A stretch of DNA of 64,000 bases from assembly GCA_050157065.1 (NCBI GenBank), contig CP189573.1. One strand, given 5' to 3'. The stretch comes from Avipropionibacterium sp050157065. Its GTDB lineage: Bacteria > Actinomycetota > Actinomycetes > Propionibacteriales > Propionibacteriaceae. The notes under the pieces are model-generated. The model made no database searches. It saw only the letters and a list, made by a program, of their open reading frames with translations, and was not told the origin of the DNA. The position numbers and the translations under genes were made by a program. Positions within the stretch are counted from its first letter, which is position 1. Each line of letters opens with the position of its first letter. This document shows positions 26,638 through 33,894 of the stretch, one piece after another.

Positions 26638-28161
26638 ATGAGCAACGACGCCCCCCACCGGCCCGACGGCAGCGGCCCCGACCCGCTGGAGCCACCCCAG
26701 CCGGCACCGGACGCACTCGGTCCGGACGCACTCGGTCCGGACGCACTCGGTCCGGACGCACTCGGTCCGGACGGTCCCGCTGACCGCGACACCCCGCACC
26801 GCGACGTGACAGCCGGCACCGCAGCCGACCCGACTGCGGGGCTGCCTGCCGACACCGATGACGGTGTGTCGGGGCCGGTGGCGGCGTTGGCGGTGTTCGA
26901 GGCCGGGCTGGTCGGGCTGCTCGGCCTGGCGGAGGCCGCGTGGACGGGGCTGGCCGCTGATGAGCTGTTGGGGGTGATCAAGGGGTTCGAATCGATCCGG
27001 AACCGGATGGTCCAGATCGACCATCAGCTCGTCCACGCCAGCACCATCACCCGGTTGGCGGACCGGCAGGCGTTCGCCACGACCACCCAGCTCCTCGCCG
27101 GGACCGTGTTGGTCCGCACCGCTGAGGCCGCCGGTCGGGTCGCCACCACCCGAGAACTCCGCCCGAGCGTGTCGATGACTGGGGAGCCGGTCGAGCCGCG
27201 TCGGCCGTATCTGGCCGCGGCGGTCGCGACCGGCCGGGTCACCCCCACCCACACCCAGATCGCGTTACGCGCCCTCGGCAAGATCGGCAAGGTCGCCCAC
27301 ACCACCGCCGAACAGGTCGAGCAGGCCGAACAAGATTTGGCCAGCCACGCACCGGTGCTGACCCCACGACAGTTCCAGGTGTTCGCCGACAAACTCGTCG
27401 ACGTGATCGACCCCGACGGGGTCCTGCCCGACGACCGGGACCACGAAGGCCGCCGCGGCCTGAACTGGTGGGAAACCCGCGACGGGTCGTGGCGGATCGA
27501 GGGCCGGATCACCCCCGCCCTGGCACAGAAACTGAATGCCGTGTTCGACCCACTCACGCTGCCCCAGGACGGGCCCGACGGCCCCGACGTCCGCGACCAG
27601 CCCCAACGGACCCACGACGCACTCGAGATGCTGCTCGACCGGATCCTCCGCGGTCCCGGGCTGCCCGAGTTCGGTGGCACCCCGACCACGGTGTTCGTCA
27701 CGATCAACTACCAAGACCTGCTCGACGAAACCGGCCACGGCACCTTCACCGACGGCACCCCCATCGCCACCAACACCCTGCTCAAGATGGCCGCCCAGGC
27801 CGACATCCTGCCCGTCGTCCTCACCAGCGAAGGCCAAGTGCTGCACCTGGGCCGGTCGCAGCGGATCGCGTCGAAACACCTCACCCATGCCCTGTATGCC
27901 CGGGACAAGGGCTGCTCGTTCCCCGGCTGCCACGTCACCCCACCCTGGTGCGAACGACACCACATCCAACCCTGGCACCGCGGCGGCCCGACCAGTCTGG
28001 ACAACATGACCCTGCTGTGTCGCTACCACCACCACAACTTCGAACGCCTCGCCTGGACCTGCCACCTCAACAACGACGGCATCCCCGAATGGACCCCACC
28101 CGCCTACATCGACCCCACCCAAACCCCGATCACCAACACCCGCATCCGCCACGCCGCCTGA
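26638..28161 (+). CDS. DUF222 / HNH endonuclease (13E12-type)
   Basis: The 507-residue protein has an Asp/Pro/Gly-rich N-terminal tail with DALGP repeats, a DUF222 helical domain (about 80-370, with AALAVFEAGLVGLLGLAEAAW, ATTRELRPSVSMTGEP and RVTPTHTQIALRALG), and a C-terminal HNH nuclease: CSFPGCHVTPPWCERHHIQPWHRGG then SLDNMTLLCRYHHHNFE, which supplies the zinc cysteines and the His-Asn-His triad. Such genes occur in many copies in actinobacterial genomes and are the REP13E12-type proteins of mycobacteria; some mark integration sites, but no integrase is nearby. Confidence 0.93.
   Translation: MSNDAPHRPDGSGPDPLEPPQPAPDALGPDALGPDALGPDALGPDGPADRDTPHRDVTAGTAADPTAGLPADTDDGVSGPVAALAVFEAGLVGLLGLAEAAWTGLAADELLGVIKGFESIRNRMVQIDHQLVHASTITRLADRQAFATTTQLLAGTVLVRTAEAAGRVATTRELRPSVSMTGEPVEPRRPYLAAAVATGRVTPTHTQIALRALGKIGKVAHTTAEQVEQAEQDLASHAPVLTPRQFQVFADKLVDVIDPDGVLPDDRDHEGRRGLNWWETRDGSWRIEGRITPALAQKLNAVFDPLTLPQDGPDGPDVRDQPQRTHDALEMLLDRILRGPGLPEFGGTPTTVFVTINYQDLLDETGHGTFTDGTPIATNTLLKMAAQADILPVVLTSEGQVLHLGRSQRIASKHLTHALYARDKGCSFPGCHVTPPWCERHHIQPWHRGGPTSLDNMTLLCRYHHHNFERLAWTCHLNNDGIPEWTPPAYIDPTQTPITNTRIRHAA
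26710..26769. repeat. 15-bp tandem repeat, four copies (DALGP)
   Basis: Identical units GACGCACTCGGTCCG lie at 26710, 26725, 26740 and 26755, encoding DALGP in the disordered tail of the HNH protein. The perfect identity points to recent expansion. Confidence 0.92.
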
Positions 28162-28190
28162 CCCGACACGCCGCCTGACCCGACACGCCG
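28151..28190. repeat. 17-bp tandem repeat at the 3' end of the HNH gene
   Basis: ACGCCGCCTGACCCGAC occurs at 28151-28167 and 28168-28184 with a partial third copy. The first copy includes the TGA stop of the HNH gene, so the gene end has been duplicated out of frame. Confidence 0.85.
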
Positions 28191-28253
28191 ACCGCCGGCC
28201 AGCACCCTGACCCGGCCGGCGGCCATCACCCCGACCGGCACGGCCGGCCATCA

Positions 28254-28276
28254 CCCCGACACCCCACGTGTCGGGG
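28254..28276. terminator. bidirectional hairpin between HNH and PepSY genes
   Basis: CCCCGACAC (28254-28262) and GTGTCGGGG (28268-28276) form a perfect 9-bp stem with a 5-base loop between convergent genes. It has no T-tract, as is usual in high-GC actinobacteria. Confidence 0.65.
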
Positions 28277-28306
28277 CGGTCGGCATGCCCAGACGCGCCA
28301 GTGACG

Positions 28307-28951
28307 TCAGTTGTCGCCCTCGGTTACCTCACCGGTCTTCGCGTCGACGTACAGCTCCACGTCGTCCTCGCCCTGTTCATTGTCGAGCTCGACCTCCCAG
28401 CGTAGGGTGCCGTCGTCGTCCTCCAGGCTGATGCTGTCGATGGTGCTGCCGGTGCGTCCCTCGAGGGCAGCTCGTGCGGCCTGCTCGGCCGTGATCGTGG
28501 CCTCCTTGGCCTTCCGGATGTCGTCATCGTCGTCATCGTCGTCATCGTCCTCGCGGACCTGGCCGTCCGCCGTGACGTCGAAGTCGCGGATCTCATTGCC
28601 CACCACGGCCTCGACCTCGAACATGGTGTCGTCGTCGTCGCGATCGATCTCCACGATGATGGCGCCCGAGTGTTGGGCGAGCACCGCCTGAATGGCGGCG
28701 AAGACGGGGTCGCTGGAGGCGGCCGCCGAGGACGAGGAGGCACCGGGGGAGGGCGCACCGGACGACGCAGGCGGAGCGCTCGACGACGGCTCGGCCGGGG
28801 CCGAGCTGCTGGCCGGCGGGTTCTCCGTGTTGGGTGCCGCCGGCTCGTTGCCGGCGCAGCCCGTCAGCAGTGCTGCAGCCAGGAGGCCAGCACCCGCAAG
28901 TCGTAGGTGCTTCGTTCGGTCCACAAGGAAATTCTGGTTCTTGGTCACCAC
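28307..28951 (-). CDS. PepSY-domain lipoprotein with poly-Asp stretch
   Basis: The 214-residue protein has a lipoprotein signal (HLRLAGAGLLAAALLTGC, acylated Cys32), a Ser/Ala/Pro linker to about residue 85, and then a duplicated PepSY-like region (IIVEIDRDDDDTMFEVEAVVG; later EATITAEQAARAALE ... WEVELDNEQGEDDVELYVDAKTGEV). Between the two halves is a run of ten Asp residues. PepSY modules bind peptides or act as protease inhibitors; the Asp run could bind divalent cations. The start is one of two adjacent GTGs (28951/28948) after GGGAG. A 22-bp-spaced direct repeat lies upstream. Confidence 0.85.
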   Translation of the reverse strand: MVTKNQNFLVDRTKHLRLAGAGLLAAALLTGCAGNEPAAPNTENPPASSSAPAEPSSSAPPASSGAPSPGASSSSAAASSDPVFAAIQAVLAQHSGAIIVEIDRDDDDTMFEVEAVVGNEIRDFDVTADGQVREDDDDDDDDDDIRKAKEATITAEQAARAALEGRTGSTIDSISLEDDDGTLRWEVELDNEQGEDDVELYVDAKTGEVTEGDN

Positions 28952-28993
28952 TCAAAGCTCCCAGACATTGCCGAAGGGACAAGGGAATCGACG

Positions 28994-29032
28994 GTCACGG
29001 TTCGATGAGAAGAATGTCACGGTTCGATGAGA
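28994..29032. promoter_or_regulatory. 17-bp direct repeat upstream of the PepSY gene (candidate activator site)
   Basis: GTCACGGTTCGATGAGA is perfectly repeated at 28994-29010 and 29016-29032, a 22-bp (two-turn) period, 43 bases upstream of the PepSY start. Two-turn direct repeats are typical of OmpR/PhoP-type response regulators, which often control PepSY genes. No such regulator is encoded nearby. Confidence 0.5.
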
Positions 29033-29130
29033 GAGGCCCAGAAATCCGTACGTATTAGCTCGACTTCGTGGCCACCCAATGCAGCGTGGTCACCCAATGC
29101 GGTCTTCGTGCCATCGGATGTGTCACCGGT

Positions 29131-29898
29131 TCAAGAGCGCAGGGATTCCGCGACGGCGTCGACGTGGGTGTGCAACCAACTCGCCAGGGTCGCCGCGTCG
29201 ACCAGGCCAGCAGGCCCGGCGACCGCGAGTGCGGTCGGAACCTCACCAGGCGCGGCCACCGGGATGGCGGCGCTGACCGAGTTGGGACTCGACCACATGT
29301 TGAGGACCAGGCAGTCGTCGACCATCCGACCCGCCGTCACGTCCAGCAGTTCCTCGGGGGAGTCAGGGACTGCAGTAGTGGGCTGCTCCCAACCCCGCAC
29401 TTCTTGCGACAAGCGAAGGGTTGCCAGGGCATCCGGCCGCGGTTGCAGGTGCAACAGTCGCAGCCCGGGTGCGGACAGGTGCAGCGGGAACGCGGGCGCC
29501 GAGAACGTCTCCGGCTCGTGCCCGTGGGTGAAGCGGAGGAAGTAGAGCACCTCGCCCTTGAACAGGACCCCGAGGGAGAAGCTGAAGCCGGGGTGGGCAC
29601 GGGCCGCAGTGCGCATGGCGTCGTACGGCTTCGTCGCGAGGTCGAAGCGCTTGACCGCAGCAGTACTGAGGCTCAGCACGCCGAAGTCCGGTTCGTACCA
29701 CTGGCTGTTCGTCCGCCGTATGTATCCCTCGGAGGCGAGGATGCCGAGGATGCGTGAAGCCGAGCTCTGGTGCATCCCCGAGATCTCCGCGATCCGCGTG
29801 GCTGACACCGGCTCCGGGCTGGAGACGAGGTGACGCAGCACGGTCAGTCCGCGCACCAGGGGACCGGCCGGCCTGTCCGGACGCGCTGTTGGCACCAT
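29131..29898 (-). CDS. IclR family transcriptional regulator
   Basis: The 255-residue protein has the IclR winged helix (LVRGLTVLRHLVSSPEPVSATRIAEISGMHQSSASRILGILASEGYI) and an effector-binding GAF-like domain with PAFPLHLSAPGLRLL and a final SVSAAIPVAAPGEVPTALAVAGPAGLV. The ligand domain departs from the usual consensus, so the effector cannot be guessed; IclR proteins usually sense catabolic intermediates. It is divergent from the 30077 gene, with two strong palindromes between, so that gene is its probable target. Confidence 0.9.
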   Translation of the reverse strand: MVPTARPDRPAGPLVRGLTVLRHLVSSPEPVSATRIAEISGMHQSSASRILGILASEGYIRRTNSQWYEPDFGVLSLSTAAVKRFDLATKPYDAMRTAARAHPGFSFSLGVLFKGEVLYFLRFTHGHEPETFSAPAFPLHLSAPGLRLLHLQPRPDALATLRLSQEVRGWEQPTTAVPDSPEELLDVTAGRMVDDCLVLNMWSSPNSVSAAIPVAAPGEVPTALAVAGPAGLVDAATLASWLHTHVDAVAESLRS

Positions 29899-29964
29899 GT
29901 CGCAAAGCTATCAGGCGCTGACTGCATACGACGTCATCCAGAGCCGCGATCGCACGAGCTTCAA

Positions 29965-29985
29965 ATCTGAGATGGGATCTCAGAT
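29965..29985. promoter_or_regulatory. 9-3-9 perfect palindrome (candidate IclR operator 1)
   Basis: ATCTGAGAT-GGG-ATCTCAGAT lies between the IclR gene and the divergent 30077 gene. Perfect dyads of this size are rarely accidental in such GC-rich DNA. Confidence 0.6.
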
Positions 29986-30004
29986 CATGCATTCGTTGCA
30001 TGAT
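29984..30004. promoter_or_regulatory. 8-5-8 perfect palindrome (candidate IclR operator 2)
   Basis: ATCATGCA-TTCGT-TGCATGAT overlaps the end of the first palindrome by two bases; centres are 19 bp apart. The arm sequences differ from operator 1, so two proteins or a composite site are possible. Confidence 0.6.
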
Positions 30005-30076
30005 ACGGTCACAGCACTCAACGCGGCGACAGTCGCGACCCATGGCGACCGGCGACTCAGGACTCGAGGTAGAGCA

Positions 30077-31444
30077 GTGGAAACCCAGATCAGCGGAGTC
30101 ATCCCGCACATCGCACGCAAGGCGGGCCACACGCCGCGTACCGAGACCGGCATCGGGGCACTGATGCCGTGGGCGGATCGCCTCTGGTTCGTGACCTATC
30201 CGGCGAGTGGGCCGAAGTCGGGGGACAGGATCGGCCTGTTCAGCATGGACGACTTGTTCGAGGTCACCATGCACCCCGACAGCGCGGGCGGCACCTACGC
30301 GAACCGGATGATCCACGACGAGACCGATCAACTGATGATCGGCCCACACCTGATCGACACCGCCGGCACCGTCCGCACGATCGCGGAGCTGACCGATGTG
30401 CGCCTGGCCGCGACCGCGCGCCATCTCATACACCCCGACACGCATGTCTACGTCCTCGGCATGGAGGGCGAATTCTTTGAAGCCGATGTGACGAACGCCA
30501 CCGCGAATTCACTGGGCAACATTTGCGAGGACCTCGGAATTCACGGCATTCCTCATTTCAAGGACGCGTTCACCAATCACGGCCGATTCGTGGTGGCGAA
30601 CAACAGCTACTTCCACGACGACTACGAGCGAGGGGAGAGCGACGGTCGACTCGCGGAGTGGGACGGCGAGTCCTGGACCATCATCGCCAGGACCCAAGTG
30701 AACACGGTCGTCGGTCGCTACGGTGACTTGGGGGATGCGATCCACGCCGTCGGGCAGGACCGCGCCTCGGCCGTCCTGTGGAGCTACCTGCCCGCGACGG
30801 GCTGGGTGGAGCGCCGCCTGCCCAAGGCGACCCACACCCAGGACCACGGCTACACCACCGAATGGCCACGGCTGCGGGAGGTCGAGTCCGAACGGTGGCT
30901 ACTGGATGCCAGCGGAATGTTTTACGAGATCCCGACCATGCACTACGGCAACGCCTTGTGGGGCGTTCGCCCGGTGAGCAGCCACCTGCGGATCGTCGGC
31001 GACTTCTGCACATGGAACGGACTGCTGGTGCTGGCCGGCGACCAAGGAACCCCGATCAACAACCAGAACGTGTACGCGGGGCAGCCCCAGGCCAACCTCT
31101 GGTTCGGCAAGACCGATGATCTGTGGACCTGGGGGCCTCGCGCCGGTTGGGGTGGCCCGTGGTTCGAGTCCGCGGTCGAGGCCGGGGTGCCGTCAGCCCC
31201 GTATCTGATGACCGGATTCGTGCACAAGTCGCTGCACCTCGAGTCGGACGTCGACGTGACGGTCACGGTCCAGGTCGACTACCGCGGGGACGGCCACTGG
31301 GTCGACCTCGAGAGGATCGCCGTCAGCACGACGAACGGTCAGGGCTATGCCTTTCACGCATTCCCGGATGCACTCGGCGCCCATTGGGTGAGGTTGCGGG
31401 CCGACCGGCCCGCCACGATCACCGCCCAGTTCGTGTACCAGTAG
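30077..31444 (+). CDS. beta-propeller-like protein of unknown function, IclR-linked
   Basis: This 455-residue protein is read from the GTG at 30077, which follows GAGGTAGAG; earlier codons in frame run through the operator region and are not protein-like. It lacks a signal peptide. Repeated short blade-like patterns (ADRLWFVTYPAS, DTHVYVLGMEGEFFEADV, GRFVVANNSYF, NGLLVLAGDQ, QANLWFGKTDDLWTWG) suggest a beta-propeller with a final small beta domain (VTVTVQVDYRGDGHWVDLERIAV). I do not recognise an enzyme. Divergent transcription from the IclR regulator suggests a catabolic role, perhaps on a saccharide. Confidence 0.75.
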   Translation: METQISGVIPHIARKAGHTPRTETGIGALMPWADRLWFVTYPASGPKSGDRIGLFSMDDLFEVTMHPDSAGGTYANRMIHDETDQLMIGPHLIDTAGTVRTIAELTDVRLAATARHLIHPDTHVYVLGMEGEFFEADVTNATANSLGNICEDLGIHGIPHFKDAFTNHGRFVVANNSYFHDDYERGESDGRLAEWDGESWTIIARTQVNTVVGRYGDLGDAIHAVGQDRASAVLWSYLPATGWVERRLPKATHTQDHGYTTEWPRLREVESERWLLDASGMFYEIPTMHYGNALWGVRPVSSHLRIVGDFCTWNGLLVLAGDQGTPINNQNVYAGQPQANLWFGKTDDLWTWGPRAGWGGPWFESAVEAGVPSAPYLMTGFVHKSLHLESDVDVTVTVQVDYRGDGHWVDLERIAVSTTNGQGYAFHAFPDALGAHWVRLRADRPATITAQFVYQ

Positions 31445-31520
31445 AGGTACCGGGACGCCGCCGTGACGCGGGTTCCTTCCAGCCTCACAGACCTCACAGG
31501 TGTGTCCGATAAGCTGCATT

Positions 31521-31570
31521 ATGTCAGATTGAACGGAGCCGGCAGATGTCAGATTGAACGGAGCCGGCAG
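31521..31570. repeat. 25-bp perfect tandem duplication with TGTCnGAT motifs
   Basis: A 25-bp unit beginning ATGTCAGATTGAACGGAGCC is present twice (31521-31545, 31546-31570). Together with TGTCCGATAA at 31503-31512 there are three TGTCnGAT motifs in 52 bp. They lie in the 185-bp gap between convergent genes; the motif resembles serine-resolvase subsites, but no recombinase gene is present. Confidence 0.75.
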
Positions 31571-31629
31571 CGAACCACGCTGGTTTGGCCTCCCCCGTCG
31601 GAAGGTGGCCCAGCCCTACCTCCAGCTCC

Positions 31630-32451
31630 TCAGACCACGTGCCAGTTCTTGGGCAGCGTCCCGAACCGACGCGCGACGATGCGCTCGGCCACTCGCGTCA
31701 CCGCAACGCGCAGTTGCTCATCGCTCGTCATCGTGGTGTCAGGGCCGTCATCGCGTGAGTGTCCGTGCCATGCGCGAATCATCTCGTCGCGCTCGGCTGC
31801 GGTCCGTTCGGCGAGCAAGGGCGTGATCGTCCCGACGGCAGTCGCCGCGAGTCGGGCCTGGGCGGCCTCCTGTGCGCCCCGGCCGCGACGTCCGAAGATC
31901 GCGTCGAGTTCGCCCAGCCGCAGCGTGCGCGCCGTGGCGTGAATGGAGCGCACGAGTTCGTCGGCGTCGTCGCCATCGGCGATCGCCTGCCACCACGACG
32001 GAACGTGCTCGGGGCTTCGCGGGTGGTCGGTGAGCTCTCGCCGCCACTGCTCGGCCGTCGGTCGAACCTCCTCGGCCGTGAGGGCCCGCGTCTCGGCCGG
32101 GTTGCCCGCGGCGTCGAACACGATGCGGCCGGCAAAGTTGAGATCGGCGCCGGCAACCTCGCCGTCGACGCTGACGTAGAACGTCAAGGAGAACGGCGTT
32201 CCCCGATCCGGCGCCGATGCGAGCTCGCACAACCTCCGGGCAATCCGTGCAAGCTGCGTTGGCGCAGCAATGTCGAACGCACTCCCGTACCCGAGTACAC
32301 GCAGGGGGCGAAGGTCCTCGACGCCACCCACCGACGACCACGACACGGCGGCACTGTTCCACTCCTCACGAGGCGGGAGCGACTCGGCGATGATTCGGTT
32401 CGCATCAGCGAGCAGATCGTCTGCTTCGGCCAGGACCTGACTAGCCGTCAT
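31630..32451 (-). CDS. conserved hypothetical protein overlapping the PCD-glyoxalase gene
   Basis: The 273-residue protein begins MTASQVLAEADDLLADANRIIAESLPP and is mixed alpha/beta and acidic, with no signal or membrane segment. It has a central FSLTFYVSVDGEVAGADLNFAGRIVFDAAGNPAE strand-rich part and a helical C-terminal half ending FGTLPKNWHVV. No family is recognised. Its start (ATG 32451, or GTG 32454 one codon earlier) overlaps the end of the upstream gene by 11-14 bases, so translation is likely coupled and the two products may act together. Confidence 0.7.
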   Translation of the reverse strand: MTASQVLAEADDLLADANRIIAESLPPREEWNSAAVSWSSVGGVEDLRPLRVLGYGSAFDIAAPTQLARIARRLCELASAPDRGTPFSLTFYVSVDGEVAGADLNFAGRIVFDAAGNPAETRALTAEEVRPTAEQWRRELTDHPRSPEHVPSWWQAIADGDDADELVRSIHATARTLRLGELDAIFGRRGRGAQEAAQARLAATAVGTITPLLAERTAAERDEMIRAWHGHSRDDGPDTTMTSDEQLRVAVTRVAERIVARRFGTLPKNWHVV

Positions 32452-33157
32452 CACCGTCGGCGACCGCGGCTCCGTCGAAGCAGATGATCCCCCGGTTCCC
32501 CTCCTGGTCGGCCATCACGATCATGGACGGCGCGCTGCTGTCGTCGACCACGGTCCCACCGGCCGCAACGGCAGCAGCAACTCGTTGTTCAGCCACCTCT
32601 GGCGCCACGTAGACCTCGACGTGGAACCGCTGACCCTGGCCACCGGCTTCCTCGGCATCCCCGAACCACAGGTTCGGGACGCGTCCACCGGCGTCACGGA
32701 TCTCGTCGCTGGGCGTCCCACGTCCCTGGGACTCTGCCTCACCGGTCAACAGTGCCGCCCACACAGGCGCGACGGTCCCGGAGTCCGTCGTGTCGAGCCC
32801 CAGCTCGATCTGACTGACCGACGCCGGGTCGGCCCGGAGCTCGTGGTCGCCCGCGATCCCGGTGATCCGGCGGGCCAGGTCCACGTCCTGCTGCGTCACC
32901 CACTCGATGATCAACTCGGTGCCGTCGTCCGTGCGGTAAACGGCATCGTCGGACACCAGCTTGAGGTCGACGTGACCGTTGCCGATCGACACCTGCGGGT
33001 AATGCCCCAGTGTGTCCCCCGCCTCCCCCACCGCGGAGACGAACCGCGCACCGGCCCCGAAGTCGTCGACCAGGTAGCGCGCGTGCAGCCCTTGGGCGAG
33101 CTTGCGCCACTCCGTCAGGCCGGCCTCGGCGATCTGTTCACCCTTGAGCATGTCCAC
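32441..33157 (-). CDS. PCD-like / glyoxalase-like two-domain protein
   Basis: The 238-residue protein fuses a pterin-4a-carbinolamine-dehydratase-like domain (about 1-100: WRKLAQGLHARYLVDDFGAGARFVSAVGEAGDTLGHYPQVSI, and HVDLKLVS) to a Glyoxalase_6-type domain (about 115-235: LDTTDSGTVAPVWAALLTGEA ... RFHVEVYVAPEVAEQRVAAAVAAGG). In true PCD the catalytic block is HHP; here it is GHYP, with one His replaced by Gly, so dehydratase activity is doubtful. A separate canonical PCD is encoded at 61255. The GTG at 33157 follows GGGGGAG; ATG 33151 is possible. Confidence 0.82.
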   Translation of the reverse strand: MDMLKGEQIAEAGLTEWRKLAQGLHARYLVDDFGAGARFVSAVGEAGDTLGHYPQVSIGNGHVDLKLVSDDAVYRTDDGTELIIEWVTQQDVDLARRITGIAGDHELRADPASVSQIELGLDTTDSGTVAPVWAALLTGEAESQGRGTPSDEIRDAGGRVPNLWFGDAEEAGGQGQRFHVEVYVAPEVAEQRVAAAVAAGGTVVDDSSAPSMIVMADQEGNRGIICFDGAAVADGDDG

Positions 33158-33172
33158 GAGAGCAGCTCCCCC

Positions 33173-33670
33173 TCAGCCGCGAGCGGCGCGGAACATCCAC
33201 GCGTGCTTGTCCAGGCCGGCGGCCACCTCGATGAGCAGGTCCTGACTGACCAGGTCGACTTCCAGCTCCTCCAGGTTCCCCTTGATCCGATCACTGGCGG
33301 CGTGCAGCCGCTCGTCGAACTGCTGGATGACCTTGTCGGTGCTCAGCACTCCCCCGTCGATGGTGTCCACCTCGGAATCCGAGGCGATCGTCGAAGCACG
33401 GCCGTCCGGGGTGAAACCGATCGTGGCGATGCGTTCGGCCACCTCGTCGGACCAGAGCCGCACATCGTTGATCACGTCGTCGAGCTGGAGGTGGACCGAC
33501 CTGAAGTGTGGGCCCTGGATGTTCCAGTGTGCCTGCTTTCCCTGCAGGGAAAGGTCGATCAGGTCCACCAACGCGGCCTGCAGGCTGTCCACCACCACCG
33601 GGGACTCCTTGGGCGCAGTCCTCTTGCGAGTCGCGGTCTTGCCGGTCGTTGGGGTCGCCTTGCTGCTCAT
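33173..33670 (-). CDS. dps: Dps-type DNA-binding ferritin-like protein
   Basis: The 165-residue protein shows a Lys/Arg/Thr-rich N-terminal tail (SSKATPTTGKTATRKRTAPK) and a four-helix Dps fold with QAHWNIQGPHFRSVHLQLDDVINDVRLWSDEVAERIATIG, which contains the inter-subunit ferroxidase His and Asp/Glu ligands. Dps dodecamers oxidise Fe2+ with H2O2 and coat DNA in stationary phase; the basic tail supports DNA binding. The ATG at 33670 follows GGAGAG, preferred over an upstream in-frame ATG. Confidence 0.92.
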   Translation of the reverse strand: MSSKATPTTGKTATRKRTAPKESPVVVDSLQAALVDLIDLSLQGKQAHWNIQGPHFRSVHLQLDDVINDVRLWSDEVAERIATIGFTPDGRASTIASDSEVDTIDGGVLSTDKVIQQFDERLHAASDRIKGNLEELEVDLVSQDLLIEVAAGLDKHAWMFRAARG

Positions 33671-33685
33671 GATCTCTCCATCCAT

Positions 33686-33894
33686 GGTCGCGTACGGGAC
33701 AACCCCAGTTCAGCACGAACCGACCTCGTCCACCAGAGTCCCCCCCGAGGTTCTGACACTGCCGCGGGCGCTTCCGCTAACGGCAAAGCTCCGCAGACGG
33801 CCGCCGAGGTGAGCCTGCGTACCCCATCGGTTCGTAGCGTCCGAAGCACGTGGTGTCGGCACGGCCGGCACCTGACAACGACGGGAGAAGAGCC
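33686..33894. other. 209-bp divergent intergenic region (dps / M23 peptidase)
   Basis: The region separates dps from the M23 peptidase gene and would give the peptidase a long leader. It includes GCGCTTCCGCTAACGGCAAA and can form short stems. I considered a c-di-AMP (ydaO) riboswitch, which often precedes actinobacterial wall hydrolases, but the conserved blocks are not in the right order. Confidence 0.35.

Noticed and set aside
26971..27000. GGTTCGAATC resembling a tRNA T-loop
   Set aside because: It lies inside the HNH coding frame and no cloverleaf can be built around it. No tRNA was found in the window.
28162..28253. Repeats after the HNH gene as a CRISPR-like array
   Set aside because: Units are short (17 bp or less), directly adjacent and without unique spacers, so they are tandem repeats.
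31503..31570. Insertion sequence end
   Set aside because: No inverted-repeat partner, target duplication or transposase was seen; recorded only as a motif cluster.
33686..33894. c-di-AMP (ydaO) riboswitch upstream of the M23 peptidase
   Set aside because: GCTAAC and GGTGAGCC-like words are present but in the wrong order and without the flanking stems, so I do not call it as a feature.
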